Below, in pieces: positions 5,361-5,952 of a stretch of 5,952 nt of DNA. The stretch is from Candidatus Bipolaricaulota bacterium (GTDB taxonomy: Bacteria > Bipolaricaulota > Bipolaricaulia > RBG-16-55-9), in contig JALUUA010000314.1 of the NCBI GenBank assembly GCA_027021605.1, forward strand, positions 1 through 5,952, in the 5' to 3' direction. Within the stretch, counting starts at the first letter, position 1; every line of letters starts with the position of its first letter. The position numbers and the translations under genes are program-made. The notes under the pieces were generated by a model. That model was given only the letters and a program-made list of their open reading frames with translations. It ran no database searches and was not told the DNA's origin.

Positions 5361-5762
5361 CTAGCCCTTGGCCTCGCTCTCCCCTTCGATGCGCTCCAGA
5401 GCGGCCTCGGTCAGGTACCCCTCCAACATGGCTGCGAAGCGCTCCGCTTCCCGACGGTCCTTGCGGCGCACGCGCAATGCGATCTCCCCATGACGGTAGC
5501 CCGGTATCTCCTTGATGACCTCGAGCGTCTTAACCCGAAGCACCACTGCCGTCTGCCACCAGCTCTGACGGACCTCGACGGAGGCGATTGCGTCCAGGGG
5601 AATATCAATCTTTCGAAGCCCCATGCGGACGATGCCTAAGAAGGAGTCGCGGGCCTCGAACTCGAGGAGGACCCCGCCGGGGCGGAGCTTGGCCAAGCCC
5701 TCGGCCATTACGAACTCGTGACCCGAGTAGATTGTAAAGGGCAGGATGATCTCCTCGTCCAT
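5361..5762 (-). CDS. Probable bacterial PH-like domain protein
   Basis: 133 residues from ATG 5762, which has only a weak AGGG about nine bases upstream. There is no signal peptide or membrane helix, so it is cytoplasmic or peripherally bound. Residues 22-115 read as a run of beta strands ending in a helix: GGVLLEFEARDSFLGIV, then RKIDIPLDAIASVEVRQSWW, VVLRVKTLEVIKEIPG, GEIALRVRRKDRREAERFAAML. The pattern of an IPL-x-I-x-SVE strand, a Trp pair, LRV-type strands, and an RKDR-AE helix fits bacterial PH-like (bPH) proteins. These are small proteins of mostly unknown role. It lies 17 bases after the preceding partial gene and is probably cotranscribed with it. Fold assignment is moderately confident and function is unknown. 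Confidence 0.75.
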   Translation of the reverse strand: MDEEIILPFTIYSGHEFVMAEGLAKLRPGGVLLEFEARDSFLGIVRMGLRKIDIPLDAIASVEVRQSWWQTAVVLRVKTLEVIKEIPGYRHGEIALRVRRKDRREAERFAAMLEGYLTEAALERIEGESEAKG

Positions 5763-5779
5763 GGCTGGCTGCCCTTACT

Positions 5780-5952
5780 TTACCGGGGGGCCTCGATGCA
5801 GCGGGCCCCCTCCTCGGAGCGGGAGCCCACCACCAGGTCCGTGAGCTCAGAGTAGAAGACCCGCTCCGCTTCCTCGTTGAGGATGACCACCAGGCGCTTC
5901 CAGCACTCCACGGTGGCATACGAGAGATCCCAGACGGCCTTCACGCATTTGG
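5780..5952 (-). CDS. C-terminal fragment of an unrecognised protein
   Basis: The frame is open from the right edge to TAA at 5780-5782 and gives the last 56 residues of a longer protein. The visible part begins KCVKAVWDLSYATVECWKRL, continues as a hydrophobic beta-like strand (VVILNEEAERVFYSEL), and ends ARCIEAPR. Nearly all codons end in G or C, far better than the overlapping frame on the same strand, so it is credible coding sequence. Three cysteines and two tryptophans are present. No family is recognised. The stop is 17 bases before the PH-like gene, which suggests one transcript. Confidence 0.6.
   Translation of the reverse strand, partial: KCVKAVWDLSYATVECWKRLVVILNEEAERVFYSELTDLVVGSRSEEGARCIEAPR

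Noticed and set aside
5272..5364. 30-codon + strand frame ending in an amphipathic helix (VRDEIREQVLALLEEIRGHG)
   Set aside because: It looks coding-like, but it needs a TTG or GTG start, lies alone in a gap between two - strand genes, and has no promoter. Too little to call a gene.
4463..5515. 350-residue open frame on the + strand
   Set aside because: It is antisense to the Nudix gene and runs through the terminator and the polypyrimidine tract. No recognisable domain.

Overview
The window comes from a GC-rich bacterial chromosome. Codon third positions are strongly G/C in every credible gene, genes are tightly packed, and several adjoining genes overlap by the 4 bases ATGA or GTGA. A lipoprotein signal, a CcdA-type membrane electron carrier and a membrane-anchored thioredoxin indicate a bacterium with a cell envelope that handles thiols outside the cytoplasm. 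Nothing in the sequence fixes the phylum. No tRNA, rRNA, CRISPR array, insertion sequence or integrase gene is visible.

Left edge (1-842, + strand): the 3' part of a gene that fuses the C-terminal half of a class I SAM-dependent methyltransferase to a ParB/SerK-like domain (DGHHR, PPKTTRH). A near-perfect FNR/DNR-type operator (TTGAT-N4-ATCAT) lies exactly over this gene's stop codon, with a plausible -10 element at class II spacing.

Centre (about 840-4540, + strand): an apparent operon for envelope thiol and metal chemistry. In order it encodes a small exported Cys/His-rich protein, a membrane-anchored DUF1573 protein with an SCGCT motif, a secreted CxxC domain fused to a six-helix CcdA/DsbD transporter, a newly noticed 35-residue hydrophobic micro-ORF, a membrane-anchored TlpA-like thioredoxin (WCPPC) with a charged tail, and a DUF411 (CopG-like) lipoprotein with CGCC. 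A strong intrinsic terminator ends it. The simplest model is that CcdA carries cytoplasmic reducing power across the membrane to TlpA and the other thiol proteins, which keep copper-binding cysteines reduced or load copper into a partner. This is inference from gene content, and no copper enzyme is in the window.

Right part (4592-5952, - strand): a convergent, closely spaced set of three genes. Read in their own direction they are the end of an unrecognised protein, a probable bacterial PH-like domain protein, and a Nudix hydrolase with an intact Nudix box and an unfamiliar N-terminal region.
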